Notes: generated from the letters alone by a model not told the origin. Numbered from the stretch's first letter, positions 51,973 through 60,878 are shown. The stretch: DNA of 64,000 nt from an uncultured Pelagibacteraceae bacterium (GCA_902533445.1 CACALX010000001.1:100480-164479); one strand, 5' to 3'. Program-made: numbers and translations.

Positions 51973-53193
51973 ATGAGAAAAATACTAGTTACTTTATTGT
52001 TTTTACTTTTTGGGACTTCTGCTTATGCAGATTGTAACATTAAAAGTGGTTCAATAAATATTTTGGCTAATGATTTTCCTGCATTAAGAACTTTCGTTGA
52101 AACTTCTAAACAATGTAAAGGAAGTGCAGATTTTAAAGTGACTCATTCATCTGAACACAATAAAATCGCAGTGCCAGCACTTACTGCAAATCCATCTGAA
52201 TTTTCAGCTAGAATTGCAGCAAACAGTTCAATCGTTCCTTTAATGAACCAAGACTTAATAAGACCTTTAGATGATCTTGTTAAAAAATATGGAAAAGGAA
52301 TTCAAGACTCTCAATTGATCACAATTGATGGAAAAGTAATGGCTGTAGCATTTATGGCTAACACTCAACACTTATACTATAGAGAAGATGTTTTAAAAGA
52401 TCTTGGTATAGCTGTTCCAAAAACATACGAAGAGGTAGTTGCTGCTTCTGAAAAAATTAGAGCTTCAGGAAAAATGCAATATCCATATGCTGCTGCTTAC
52501 AAAGCAGGTTGGAACTTAGCAGAAGAGTTTGTTAACATGTACATTGGTCATGGTGGTGAATTCTTTAAGTCTGGAAGTGCAGAACCAAATGTAAATAATG
52601 CAAAAGGTGTAGCTACTTTAAATATGCTTAAAAAATTATCTGAATTAAGTAACCCAGATTATTTAACACATGATAGTGAAGCTATTAAAGTTGAGTGGGA
52701 ATCTGGAAATGTTGCTTTAATGACATTGTGGGCTTCTAGATCAGGTACACTTTTAGATGATGAAGGTGATGCTAATATTACTAAAGCTACAAAACTAACT
52801 GGACCAGCTACAGTTGGGGGTGGAAATATCCCTGCTGCAACTTTATGGTGGGATGGTTTCACACTTGCAAAAAACAGATCTGACGCTGATGCAGAAGCTA
52901 CATTTAGAGCTTTAGCTCACGCTGCATCAAATAAGAAAATGGTTGCTGACGCTGCTGACCAAGCGGTTTGGTTGGTAGAAGGATTTGTTCCAGGACCAAA
53001 ATCTATTGGTGTAATTGAAGCTGTAAAAATGGGCGCAAAACCATATCCAATGTTACCACAAATGGGTTTAATGCATGGTGCATTAGGAAGTGAGATTGTT
53101 GAGTTTTTACAAGGTAAAGAATCAGCTGAACAAGCATTGAAAGATGTTGAAGCTGCTTACACTAGTAAAGCTAAAGAACAAGGCTTTCTATAA
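51973..53193 (+). CDS. Family 1 (sugar-type) ABC transporter substrate-binding protein
   Basis: A periplasmic receptor, 406 residues. A signal peptide (KILVTLLFLLFGTSAYA) is followed by a mature protein with MNQDLIRPLDDLVKKYGKG, LYYREDVLKDLGIAVPKTYEE and LWWDGFTLAKNRSDADAE, typical of carbohydrate/polyol uptake family 1. CNIKSGS and SKQCKG may form a disulfide. Sugars, polyols or glycerol derivatives are plausible ligands. It precedes two permease genes, with a strong hairpin between. Confidence 0.88.
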   Translation: MRKILVTLLFLLFGTSAYADCNIKSGSINILANDFPALRTFVETSKQCKGSADFKVTHSSEHNKIAVPALTANPSEFSARIAANSSIVPLMNQDLIRPLDDLVKKYGKGIQDSQLITIDGKVMAVAFMANTQHLYYREDVLKDLGIAVPKTYEEVVAASEKIRASGKMQYPYAAAYKAGWNLAEEFVNMYIGHGGEFFKSGSAEPNVNNAKGVATLNMLKKLSELSNPDYLTHDSEAIKVEWESGNVALMTLWASRSGTLLDDEGDANITKATKLTGPATVGGGNIPAATLWWDGFTLAKNRSDADAEATFRALAHAASNKKMVADAADQAVWLVEGFVPGPKSIGVIEAVKMGAKPYPMLPQMGLMHGALGSEIVEFLQGKESAEQALKDVEAAYTSKAKEQGFL

Positions 53194-53203
53194 AATCTAA
53201 TCT

Positions 53204-53230
53204 TTAAGTGGGGATCAAGTCCCCACTTAA
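53204..53230 (+). promoter_or_regulatory. Strong hairpin between the family 1 binding protein and its permeases
   Basis: TTAAGTGGGGA pairs perfectly with TCCCCACTTAA around a TCAAG loop: 11 base pairs including a rare GC-rich core in this genome. It is followed by TAAAAAATTTC, not a U-tract. It begins 11 bases after the stop codon and ends 13 bases before the next ATG. Confidence 0.8.
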
Positions 53231-53242
53231 TAAAAAATTTCA

Positions 53243-54271
53243 ATGCCTAATAAAACTTTTTTTTGGTTTTTTTTACCAACAGGATTAGCAATGGTCCTAT
53301 TTATTGGGCTTCCTATCATTTCTACAGGAGTTCAATCTTTTTACGCTCAGCATGATCAAGTAGTTAAAGAGGTTAAAAAATGTGATCCATTTGGTTGTAC
53401 TGTTTCAATTGTAGTCGACAATGAAGAAACTACAAAAATTAGAGAAGCAAAACCTCTTGGAAAGTTTAATGGTTTCGGCACTTATGTAGATAGAAACCAT
53501 TTAGCAACACAAGAAATAAAAAAATTTTGGAATGAAACAGAAACTTTTGGTGAATTTGTCGATCAAGTAACTAATCTACCATTTTATAAGGCACTAATAT
53601 TTACATTAACTTATTGTATATTTGTAACCCCAAATGTCTTATTGTTAGGTTTTATAATTGCCTTAAGTTTAAACGCAATCTCAAGAAAAATTAGAGGTCC
53701 ATTAATCTTTGGTACTATTTTACCAATGATTGTAACTCCATTAGTTGGGTCTTTAGTGTTATTTTGGATGATAGACTCTCAAGGAATAATTGGAGCCAAC
53801 ATTCAAAATTTAATGAATGATCCATATTTATCTTTAAAATCCTCTAAAACTCTTACGTGGATAACAATTATAATCTATGGAATTTGGCATCACTCCCCTT
53901 TTGCATTCGTAGTGTTCTATGCTGCACTTCAAACAGTACCTCAGGAACCTATTGAAGCTGCAATTATTGATGGTGCTTCAAGATTTCAGAGAATAAAACA
54001 CATTGTGCTACCTCATATTTACCCAGTGGTAACATTTGTTGCATTAATATCATTGATGGACAATTTTAGAGTTTTTGAACCAATTATTGGTTTTAGTGCC
54101 GAAGGTAGTGCGCAATCTCTTTCATGGTTAATTTACGATAACCTAGTAAATGAAGAAGTAATTTTGTTTGGTTCTGCTGCAGCAACATCAATGATGACAA
54201 TCATTGGGATAGCTATTTTGCTTGCTCCTGTATTGGTTAGAACATGGAAAGAATTTAAAACTGCGAGATAA
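53243..54271 (+). CDS. Family 1 ABC transporter permease (MalF/UgpA-like)
   Basis: A 342-residue inner-membrane subunit. After the first helix (FFWFFLPTGLAMVLFIGLP) is a periplasmic loop of ~90 residues with two Cys (KKCDPFGCTV). The permease core follows (LIFTLTYCIFVTPNVLLLGFII), with the EAA loop EAAIIDGASRFQRIKHIVLPHIYP. The extended loop is typical of sorbitol/mannitol-like transporters. It begins just after the intergenic hairpin and ends 2 bases before the second permease. Confidence 0.9.
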   Translation: MPNKTFFWFFLPTGLAMVLFIGLPIISTGVQSFYAQHDQVVKEVKKCDPFGCTVSIVVDNEETTKIREAKPLGKFNGFGTYVDRNHLATQEIKKFWNETETFGEFVDQVTNLPFYKALIFTLTYCIFVTPNVLLLGFIIALSLNAISRKIRGPLIFGTILPMIVTPLVGSLVLFWMIDSQGIIGANIQNLMNDPYLSLKSSKTLTWITIIIYGIWHHSPFAFVVFYAALQTVPQEPIEAAIIDGASRFQRIKHIVLPHIYPVVTFVALISLMDNFRVFEPIIGFSAEGSAQSLSWLIYDNLVNEEVILFGSAAATSMMTIIGIAILLAPVLVRTWKEFKTAR

Positions 54272-54273
54272 AT

Positions 54274-55155
54274 ATGGATTACGGTTTAGATAAAAAAACA
54301 AATACTTTAAAAACATTTAATACCATATTTATTATTTCTTGGTTGTTAGTTGCATGTTTTCCATTCATCTGGACTTTTTGGGGATCATTTAAAGTAAGAG
54401 CAGATTTTTTTTCAAGATCAGATTGGTGGTATGCAATTTCAGCTTTCAATACATTAATTGAAACTGGTGAAAAGTTTACGACAAATGCTTATCATGAAGC
54501 TTGGTTTGAAGGAGAATTTTGGAAAGCGTCTAAAAATACAATTATTGTAACTGTATTTGTTGTTAGTATTTCATTGTTTTTAGGAACTTTAGGAGCATAC
54601 GCCCTTTCTAGATCAACAGAAAAATATGCATTTTGGATTCTAATGGCAGCTTTAATTTTTAGAGCTATGCCACATATAACTTTAGTATCAGGTTATTTAT
54701 TTCCATTTTTTGAATTACAAATATGGGGAATACTTCCAACAACTATTGTTGTTTTAGTTGCTATTAATCAACCATTTACTTTATGGTTGCTTTATTCATT
54801 TTTTAAAACAATACCAAAAGAACTTGATGAAAGTGCATTAATTGATGGATGTTCATATTTTCAAGCATTTAGACATATTATAATGCCAGTGATGTGGCCT
54901 GGAGTTATTACTGCAGGATTATTTAGTTTGATGCTAGCTTACAATGATTTCACTGTAACAGCTTTACTTCTTAATCAAGAAAATCACACAATGGTTCCAA
55001 AGATACAAAGTTATTTAGGAACTAACCAACACGAAGGTAATCTAATGTGGGCAGTGTCCGCTGTAGTATCAGCAACAGCTCCATTGTTTATGCTAGTAAT
55101 GTTTTTCCAGAGACAAGTCATCAGTGGTTTAACTACTGGGGCTGTAAAAGGTTGA
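54274..55155 (+). CDS. Family 1 ABC transporter permease (MalG/UgpE-like)
   Basis: The partner permease, 293 residues and six helices. LVACFPFIWTFWGSFK is the MalG-type start, a short periplasmic segment (NAYHEAWFEGEFWKASKNT) follows, and the EAA loop is ESALIDGCSYFQAFRHIIMPVMWP. The operon has no ATP-binding gene; an HAD-like gene follows instead, starting inside its last codons (TTG at 55152). The ATPase is presumably shared from elsewhere. Confidence 0.9.
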   Translation: MDYGLDKKTNTLKTFNTIFIISWLLVACFPFIWTFWGSFKVRADFFSRSDWWYAISAFNTLIETGEKFTTNAYHEAWFEGEFWKASKNTIIVTVFVVSISLFLGTLGAYALSRSTEKYAFWILMAALIFRAMPHITLVSGYLFPFFELQIWGILPTTIVVLVAINQPFTLWLLYSFFKTIPKELDESALIDGCSYFQAFRHIIMPVMWPGVITAGLFSLMLAYNDFTVTALLLNQENHTMVPKIQSYLGTNQHEGNLMWAVSAVVSATAPLFMLVMFFQRQVISGLTTGAVKG

Positions 55156-55817
55156 AAAAATACTACAAAGCTTTGTTATTCGGTTCTATTGGAACACTTG
55201 TTGAAACTTCTGAAATTCAGAGAAAGTCCTTTAATCAGGCTTTTAAAAAAAAAGGTTTAAATTGGTATTGGACTAAAGAGGAATATATCAAACTACTAAA
55301 CAAATCAGGTGGCAGCGATAGAATAAAAGAATACGCAAAGAAAAAAAATACAAAAGTTAATGCAAAGAAATTAAGAGATTTAAAAACTAAACTGTTCAAT
55401 AATTACTTAAAGAAAAATCATTTAAAATTAAGACCGAGTGTGAAAAATATAATTAATCTCTGTAATAAAGAAAAAATTAGATTAGCTTTTGTAACCTCTA
55501 CCTCAAAAAATAATATTAATTCTATTCTTTTCTCATTAAGAAAATCAATTAGTCAAAAAAATTTTAGTTTTATTGGGAATTCAAAAATAGTTAAAAATTT
55601 AAAACCAAATCCAGATATATATCTTCTTGCATTAAAAAAGCTTAAATTAAAACCTAAAGAATGTCTGGCTATCGAAGATTCTCAAGAAAGTTTAAATTCT
55701 GCAGTTAATGCAAAAATTAAATGCATAATTTTTCCAGGAAAATTTCATTTAAATAAAAAGTTTAATAACGCTTATAAAAAATTAAGCAAATTAAATAAAA
55801 AAATTATTTTGAGATAA
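55152..55817 (+). CDS. HAD-superfamily protein lacking the catalytic Asp nucleophile
   Basis: A 221-residue protein with the CbbY/beta-PGM fold. The TTG at 55152, overlapping the permease stop by 4 bases, is the right start. Longer versions read through the permease gene in another frame. Motif I reads ALLFGSIGTL, so both Asp of the usual FDxDGT are replaced (G11 and I13). Motif II FVTSTS, the motif III Lys in KNLKPNPD and the motif IV Asp in LAIEDSQES are intact. It cannot use the normal phospho-Asp mechanism. It overlaps the convergent hydrolase gene by 14 bases. Confidence 0.8.
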   Translation: MKKYYKALLFGSIGTLVETSEIQRKSFNQAFKKKGLNWYWTKEEYIKLLNKSGGSDRIKEYAKKKNTKVNAKKLRDLKTKLFNNYLKKNHLKLRPSVKNIINLCNKEKIRLAFVTSTSKNNINSILFSLRKSISQKNFSFIGNSKIVKNLKPNPDIYLLALKKLKLKPKECLAIEDSQESLNSAVNAKIKCIIFPGKFHLNKKFNNAYKKLSKLNKKIILR

Positions 55818-56559
55818 AATCATTTACTAGATTATTAAATTTATCTGGTTCTTCTAAGTGAACATTGTGACTACAATTTTTAAATATTTCTAGACGACTA
55901 TTCTTGATATTTTTATTTAACGCATCAACTTGTTCAAAGTTATAAGAGATATCTTTATCACCCCATATAATTAAGGTTTCATTTTTAATGTTTTTTAAAT
56001 TTTCTATACCTCTCCAATTTTTCATTGCTAGTAGAGCATTATCAGCAGTTTCTAATGAAACATTTTTAACTGCATTAGCACACAAAAAATAATTTTTATC
56101 CTTATCTCCCTTCACAAACCATTTGGGAGGAACTCTTGAAAATGACGCCTCAGCACCATCTTTTTTAAGTTTTTCTCTTGTTTCATCCATAGTTTCAAAT
56201 CTACCAGGAATATCTCCTATAGATCCTGTTGCAAAACAGATTAATTTGTTAACTCTATCACCAACAATTTTTGCGATTTCCTGAACAATCATTCCACCCA
56301 TTGAATGTCCAATTAAATTAAAATTTTCGATATTTTTTCCATCTAGTATTTTAATTATTTTCTTTGCCATCGCATTAATAGAATTTAATGATTGAGCATT
56401 ATGACTTTCACCAAATCCAGGGAGTGCTGGAGCGATAACTCTAAAATTTTTTGAAAAGTAATCTTTTTGAAAACACCACATTTCTGAGGAACCTAAATAT
56501 CCATGCACTAAAACAAATGGAAAGCCTTCACCTCTATCATCTACAAAAATATTACTCAT
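55804..56559 (-). CDS. Alpha/beta hydrolase
   Basis: A 251-residue cytoplasmic hydrolase. LVHGYLGSSEMW is the oxyanion loop, LIGHSMGGMIVQE the nucleophile elbow, LIIWGDKDISYNFEQ the acid-containing strand, and FKNCSHNVHLEEPDKF holds the catalytic His. This is the MenH/haloperoxidase-like or ester-hydrolase type; substrate unknown. It overlaps the LysE gene by 4 bases, upstream in the same operon, and its 3' end overlaps the convergent HAD gene. Confidence 0.88.
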   Translation of the reverse strand: MSNIFVDDRGEGFPFVLVHGYLGSSEMWCFQKDYFSKNFRVIAPALPGFGESHNAQSLNSINAMAKKIIKILDGKNIENFNLIGHSMGGMIVQEIAKIVGDRVNKLICFATGSIGDIPGRFETMDETREKLKKDGAEASFSRVPPKWFVKGDKDKNYFLCANAVKNVSLETADNALLAMKNWRGIENLKNIKNETLIIWGDKDISYNFEQVDALNKNIKNSRLEIFKNCSHNVHLEEPDKFNNLVNDFISK

Positions 56560-57173
56560 AAAAGCTTAATTATCATTTCCTTTAAAATAAACAAAACTAA
56601 AAAACTCATAAAAGCTATAATGAATATATTTATTACCTGCCATATTTTTTTGTCATTGGCATACTTAGATAAATGATTTGATAAATATCCCAAAATAAAG
56701 AAAAACAAAAATGAAGCAAAAGACGCTCCTATCCCAAAAGCCAATTTTTGATTTAACAAGTAATTCTTAGAGAAATTTCCAAGAATAAAAACCGTATCCG
56801 AGTAAACATGCGGATTTAAATATGTAAACCCTAATGTTTTTAAGAAAATATTTAACTTTGATATCGCTCTAACATTACTTTGAAAATTAACTTCTTTATA
56901 ATGAATTTTTATTTTTGAATATATAAAATGAATTAAAAAAACCACTAAAAGAAAATTAAAAACAAATTCTACTATTGAGTTAAAAAATTGGTTAAAAAAA
57001 TGAAATAAAAAAATTCCAATAAAAATTAATATTAAATCTGAAACAGAGCAAACTAAACAAACTAAAAATACATGCTTTTTTTTTAAGCCCTGCTCTATTA
57101 CAAAAATATTTTGAGCACCAATTGCTAAAATTAAACTTAGGCCAGTAAAAAAACCTAGCAGTGCATATTCCAT
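56556..57173 (-). CDS. LysE/ArgO family exporter
   Basis: A 205-residue membrane protein with six predicted helices. GFFTGLSLILAIGAQNIFVIEQGLKKKH is the family hallmark, followed by KTLGFTYLNPHVYSDTVFILGNFS and an FGIGASFASFLFFFILGYLS helix. Basic amino acid export (lysine, arginine) is the best-known function. It sits 9 bases downstream of the betaine permease gene, on the same strand. Confidence 0.88.
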   Translation of the reverse strand: MEYALLGFFTGLSLILAIGAQNIFVIEQGLKKKHVFLVCLVCSVSDLILIFIGIFLFHFFNQFFNSIVEFVFNFLLVVFLIHFIYSKIKIHYKEVNFQSNVRAISKLNIFLKTLGFTYLNPHVYSDTVFILGNFSKNYLLNQKLAFGIGASFASFLFFFILGYLSNHLSKYANDKKIWQVINIFIIAFMSFLVLFILKEMIIKLL

Positions 57174-57182
57174 TGATTTTTC

Positions 57183-58694
57183 TTAAACTCTTTTTCTACC
57201 CTGCACAACTCTATCAAGAATAAGAGCCACAAATAATATAGCAACACCGGCTAAAATACCTTGTCCTACATTGGCGTATTGAAGTGCTTCTAACACATCT
57301 TGACCTAAACCTTTGGCTCCAATTAATGATGCTACAACTACCATTGCTAGACTTAACATTACTGTTTGATTAACACCTGCTAATATGGATGGGGTTGCTA
57401 ATGGCAGATCTACTTTTCTAAGCAAGTACCATTTGGATGCACCGTAAGCAATTGCAGCCTCTCTAATTGTTTCAGGCACACCTCTTAAACCAAGAACAGT
57501 TAATCTAACCACAGGCGTTCCTCCAAATATCATTGTAATTATAACTGCTGCAACCTTTCCAGTTCCAAAAAATGCTATTACAGGAATCATGAATACAAAA
57601 GCAGGCATTGTTTGCATGAAATCCATAATCGGTCTTATCATTGAATAAAATCTTTGACGCCTTGCACAAAAAATTCCAAGAGGAATACCAATTACAATAC
57701 TTAATACAGCTGCTGTTCCTAAAAGAGCTAGTGTTGTCATAGCTTTAACCCAGAAACCTAAAAATCCCATGTAACATAAAAATCCTGCTGAATATATTGC
57801 AGCTCTAGGTCCTGCCGCTAATCCCGTTAAAGTTACAATAGTTGTAATAATTACTATCCATGGAGTTTTAACAAATAATAACTCTAAGAAATCTAGCACT
57901 GATCTAATTCCAATAGTGATTGCTGTAAATAACGCATCTCCTTTTAATACTGCGTAATCAAAGATTGTTTCTACCCATTTTATTGATGTTAACCTGATAT
58001 CTGGATGAGTTGGGAAATCATCCATTAATGTAATGACACCAGGAAAACTATAATGCACTACAGAAAAAAACATAATAACTGCAGCAAACATTGTGCTGGA
58101 GATAAAGTTCTTCCCTTGCATTCCTGGTTTTAAAGTTTTGTCTGATAACCATTCTGAATATCTTTTTTCTAATATCGAGTTGGCTAGTATTCCTTGAACA
58201 ACTTTAATAGCAATTAACAATCCAAACCCAAAAATTGTAATCCAAATAGCTGATGCCTCAATCCTTGCTACTTCATCTATGTAGCCTTGCATTGCATCTT
58301 CTAGTGATTTGATATTTCTTTTATAAACCTCAACTTTGTCAGGATTATTTGTAATAGCTGCTTCTAACTGTTTATTTCTAAAAGCTATTGTTGATTCAAC
58401 TTGTTTGATTTTTTCTACAGCTTCTTTAGTAATATTACCAAACAAACCTCTTATTATTTGAACAACAGAAAAAGTTTCAATAATTAGAAAAGCTAAAGCC
58501 CAATTCCAAATATTTCTCATTCCAAACCATATTGGTCCTAGAATTCCAGCATACAAATTAAATGAAAATGAAAAAGAAGGCTTGCTTCCAATTTTTTGAA
58601 ATTCTTTAATATAATATTCTGGATTAGATTTTACAAAATCTGTAATTAATTCTGATCTGGTTGGATTGTGTATTTGTCTATTCTCCATCTCCAC
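57183..58694 (-). CDS. proW: Glycine betaine/proline-type ABC transporter permease
   Basis: A 503-residue permease with a long N-terminal region. Residues ~1-200 carry early hydrophobic segments and a Lys/Glu-rich stretch (KIKQVESTIAFRNKQLEAAITNN); the core from ~290 has the ProW fold. Core motifs are LGTAAVLSIVIGIPLGIFCARR, FMQTMPAFVFMIPVIAFFGTGKVAAV, and the EAA loop EAAIAYGASKWYLLRKVDLPLATPSI. It overlaps proV by 17 bases. SAR11 uses such transporters for glycine betaine, proline or DMSP; the substrate is not readable. Confidence 0.92.
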   Translation of the reverse strand: MEMENRQIHNPTRSELITDFVKSNPEYYIKEFQKIGSKPSFSFSFNLYAGILGPIWFGMRNIWNWALAFLIIETFSVVQIIRGLFGNITKEAVEKIKQVESTIAFRNKQLEAAITNNPDKVEVYKRNIKSLEDAMQGYIDEVARIEASAIWITIFGFGLLIAIKVVQGILANSILEKRYSEWLSDKTLKPGMQGKNFISSTMFAAVIMFFSVVHYSFPGVITLMDDFPTHPDIRLTSIKWVETIFDYAVLKGDALFTAITIGIRSVLDFLELLFVKTPWIVIITTIVTLTGLAAGPRAAIYSAGFLCYMGFLGFWVKAMTTLALLGTAAVLSIVIGIPLGIFCARRQRFYSMIRPIMDFMQTMPAFVFMIPVIAFFGTGKVAAVIITMIFGGTPVVRLTVLGLRGVPETIREAAIAYGASKWYLLRKVDLPLATPSILAGVNQTVMLSLAMVVVASLIGAKGLGQDVLEALQYANVGQGILAGVAILFVALILDRVVQGRKRV

Positions 58695-59739
58695 CCTCTA
58701 TAACTGCTTTTAAAAGATCTGACTGTGTTAACACACCAACATTATTTTGATTATCATCTTTAACAATTAATGGTCCTTCGCTAGATTTTGATAACTCAAT
58801 GAGCTTGCTTAATAATTCATTTTCTCCAACACTTTTACTGTTTTCATCTAATTTTCCATTAGCATTTTCATAACTCTCAATAGATTGCATAATTGTTTTA
58901 GCTTGAACAACTTTAAGTCTTGAAATTCCTTTTACAAAGTCAGCAACATATTCATCTGCAGGACTTACAACTATTTCTTCAGGTGTACCTATTTGGATTA
59001 CTTTTCCATCTCTCATAATTGCAATTCTGTGTCCTACTCTTACTGCTTCATCTAAATCATGAGTAATAAATACTGTGGTTTTTTTCATTTGTTTTGAGAG
59101 TTTGATGAACTCAGCTTGAAGCTGTCTTCTTATCAGTGGATCTAATGCACTAAAAGGCTCGTCCATTAAAAGAATTTCAGGATCTGCTGCAAGTGCTCTT
59201 GCAAGACCCACCCTTTGTTGCATACCTCCAGATAGTTCGTGAGCAAACTTATTACCCCAACCTTGTAATTCTACAATTTCTAAAATTTTATTTGCAGCAT
59301 CCAATCTATCATTTTTACTTACTCCTCTTATCTCAAGCGGCATTGCAATGTTATCAACAACAGATCTATGAGGCATAAGCGCAAAGTTTTGAAAAACCAT
59401 TCCTATTTTTTTGTTTCTTAATTCTTGAAGGTTTTCTCTATCTAGGGCCATTACATCCTGACCATTAATTAAAATTTTGCCTGATGTTGGTTCTAAAAGT
59501 CTATTAATATGCCTTACTAATGTAGACTTTCCGCTTCCAGAAAGCCCCATAACACAGAATATTTCTCCTTGTTTAACGTCAAAAGAAACATCTGAAACAC
59601 CAATAACTGAGTTGTAATTTTCTAAAGCTTCTGTTTTTGAAATTTTTTTATTTTGGATTGCATCTAAAGCTTCTTTAGAAGTATTACCAAATACTTTCCA
59701 AACATTTTGAATTTGTATAGCTGAACTCGATGAATCCAT
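58678..59739 (-). CDS. proV: Glycine betaine/proline-type ABC transporter ATP-binding protein
   Basis: A 353-residue ATPase. Walker A is GLSGSGKST, the Q-loop is GMVFQNFALMPHRSV, the signature is LSGGMQQRVGLARAL, Walker B is ILLMDEPFSALDPL, and the H-loop is VFITHDLDEAV. A C-terminal CBS region from ~270 to 350 includes LIVKDDNQNNVGVLTQSDLL, which in relatives senses ionic strength. First membrane-complex gene after proX and a hairpin. Confidence 0.94.
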   Translation of the reverse strand: MDSSSSAIQIQNVWKVFGNTSKEALDAIQNKKISKTEALENYNSVIGVSDVSFDVKQGEIFCVMGLSGSGKSTLVRHINRLLEPTSGKILINGQDVMALDRENLQELRNKKIGMVFQNFALMPHRSVVDNIAMPLEIRGVSKNDRLDAANKILEIVELQGWGNKFAHELSGGMQQRVGLARALAADPEILLMDEPFSALDPLIRRQLQAEFIKLSKQMKKTTVFITHDLDEAVRVGHRIAIMRDGKVIQIGTPEEIVVSPADEYVADFVKGISRLKVVQAKTIMQSIESYENANGKLDENSKSVGENELLSKLIELSKSSEGPLIVKDDNQNNVGVLTQSDLLKAVIEGGDGE

Positions 59740-59762
59740 TTTTGTCTTTTATTATAGGAAAA

Positions 59763-59793
59763 TATACTCGGCAATCTTAAATTGCCGAGTATA
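59763..59793 (-). promoter_or_regulatory. Strong hairpin between proX and proV
   Basis: TATACTCGGCAAT (59763-59775) pairs perfectly with ATTGCCGAGTATA (59781-59793) around a CTTAA loop: 13 uninterrupted base pairs. The tail on the transcribed strand is TTTTCC, a short U-run, so partial termination is possible. It begins 15 bases after the proX stop. Confidence 0.8.
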
Positions 59794-59807
59794 GATTTTG
59801 ATTTAGA

Positions 59808-60770
59808 TTATAGTCCTAACCAACCGTCTACAGTTGATTTATTTGCTTCCATCCAAGCTCTTGCAACGTCAGCCGGATCTTTTTTCTCAACTGAAACTGA
59901 ATAAGCCATTGCAGAAACATCATCAGCTGTTAATTGAAAATTCTTGAAGAATTCCACAATCGCTGGTGATTGACTCTCTAAAGAAGTAGCCCAACCGATT
60001 TGAATTTGCTTAAGAGCATCTTTTGATGCAACATAAGATTTCTTGTACCAGTCAGCATCTGCTTTAGGTTGAATCATTTTATATTTTGCAGGATCATATT
60101 TTGGTTCTGTTAACATTACTACATCAGCCATTCCCCAAATTGCATGAGGTTTGTAACAATAGAACGCATAACCTTCACCTTTTTTAATTGAGTCTAGTAC
60201 TCTTGCATTTTTAACTGCTTCAGCAGCTCTAACTGCTTCGATACCAGCATCATATAAACCATAGTCTCTTAATTTAACTTGGTTAACATTTGCAGATGCC
60301 CAACCATCAGCACCAATCCAAAACTCACCTTTACCATTTCCATCGCTGTCCATTGCTTTGACAACTTCTGGTCTAGCTAAGTCTTCGATAGCTGTAATGT
60401 TCATTTTTTTAGCAAACTGCTGAGAAACACAGTAACCTTGGTTTCCTTCATATGGTTTGCTGCTTAATTTTAAAGTTCCTTTTGGAACTAAATCATTAGT
60501 GTAAGCTTCTTGGTTTGGTAACCAAATATCAGGGTGAACATCAATTTCACCTTTTCCTCTATCAATTGCTGCATAAATTGCAGTATTGTTTCCAGGAACT
60601 AGTTCAGCTTCACCACCCATTTTATCTGTGACTACTGCAGCAAGTAAATTTGCTATAGCAGTTGCACCTGTCCAACCTGGATCCCCAATTTTAACTTTTT
60701 CTGCATTTGCAGAGAAGATTGCTAAAATTGAAATTAATCCAGCTACAAGTGTAGTTTTAATCATTTTCAT
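59808..60770 (-). CDS. proX: Glycine betaine/proline-type ABC transporter substrate-binding protein
   Basis: A periplasmic OpuAC-type receptor, 320 residues. A signal peptide (TTLVAGLISILAIFSANA) is followed by KVKIGDPGWTGATAIANLLA. Trp and Tyr residues typical of the quaternary-amine cage are spread through the chain: DPGWTG, VHPDIWLPN, EFWIGADGWASANVN and YKPHAIWGM. Likely ligands are glycine betaine, DMSP or related zwitterions. Confidence 0.92.
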   Translation of the reverse strand: MKMIKTTLVAGLISILAIFSANAEKVKIGDPGWTGATAIANLLAAVVTDKMGGEAELVPGNNTAIYAAIDRGKGEIDVHPDIWLPNQEAYTNDLVPKGTLKLSSKPYEGNQGYCVSQQFAKKMNITAIEDLARPEVVKAMDSDGNGKGEFWIGADGWASANVNQVKLRDYGLYDAGIEAVRAAEAVKNARVLDSIKKGEGYAFYCYKPHAIWGMADVVMLTEPKYDPAKYKMIQPKADADWYKKSYVASKDALKQIQIGWATSLESQSPAIVEFFKNFQLTADDVSAMAYSVSVEKKDPADVARAWMEANKSTVDGWLGL

Positions 60771-60797
60771 AATTTCTCCTTAATTATTTAAAATTAA

Positions 60798-60827
60798 AGT
60801 CTAACGTGGATTTAGAACGGGAGTCAA
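60798..60827 (-). promoter_or_regulatory. Candidate promoter of the proXVW operon
   Basis: On the minus strand, TTGACT (60822-60827) and TAGACT (60798-60803) are separated by 18 bases, with transcription predicted about 20 bases before the ATG. An ATTGCAAT palindrome (60847-60854) lies 20 bases upstream of the -35. The hexamers are near consensus but untested. Confidence 0.4.
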
Positions 60828-60878
60828 AGAAAATAGATATGCTATTATTGCAATATAGATTAGAACAATTATAAGAAA

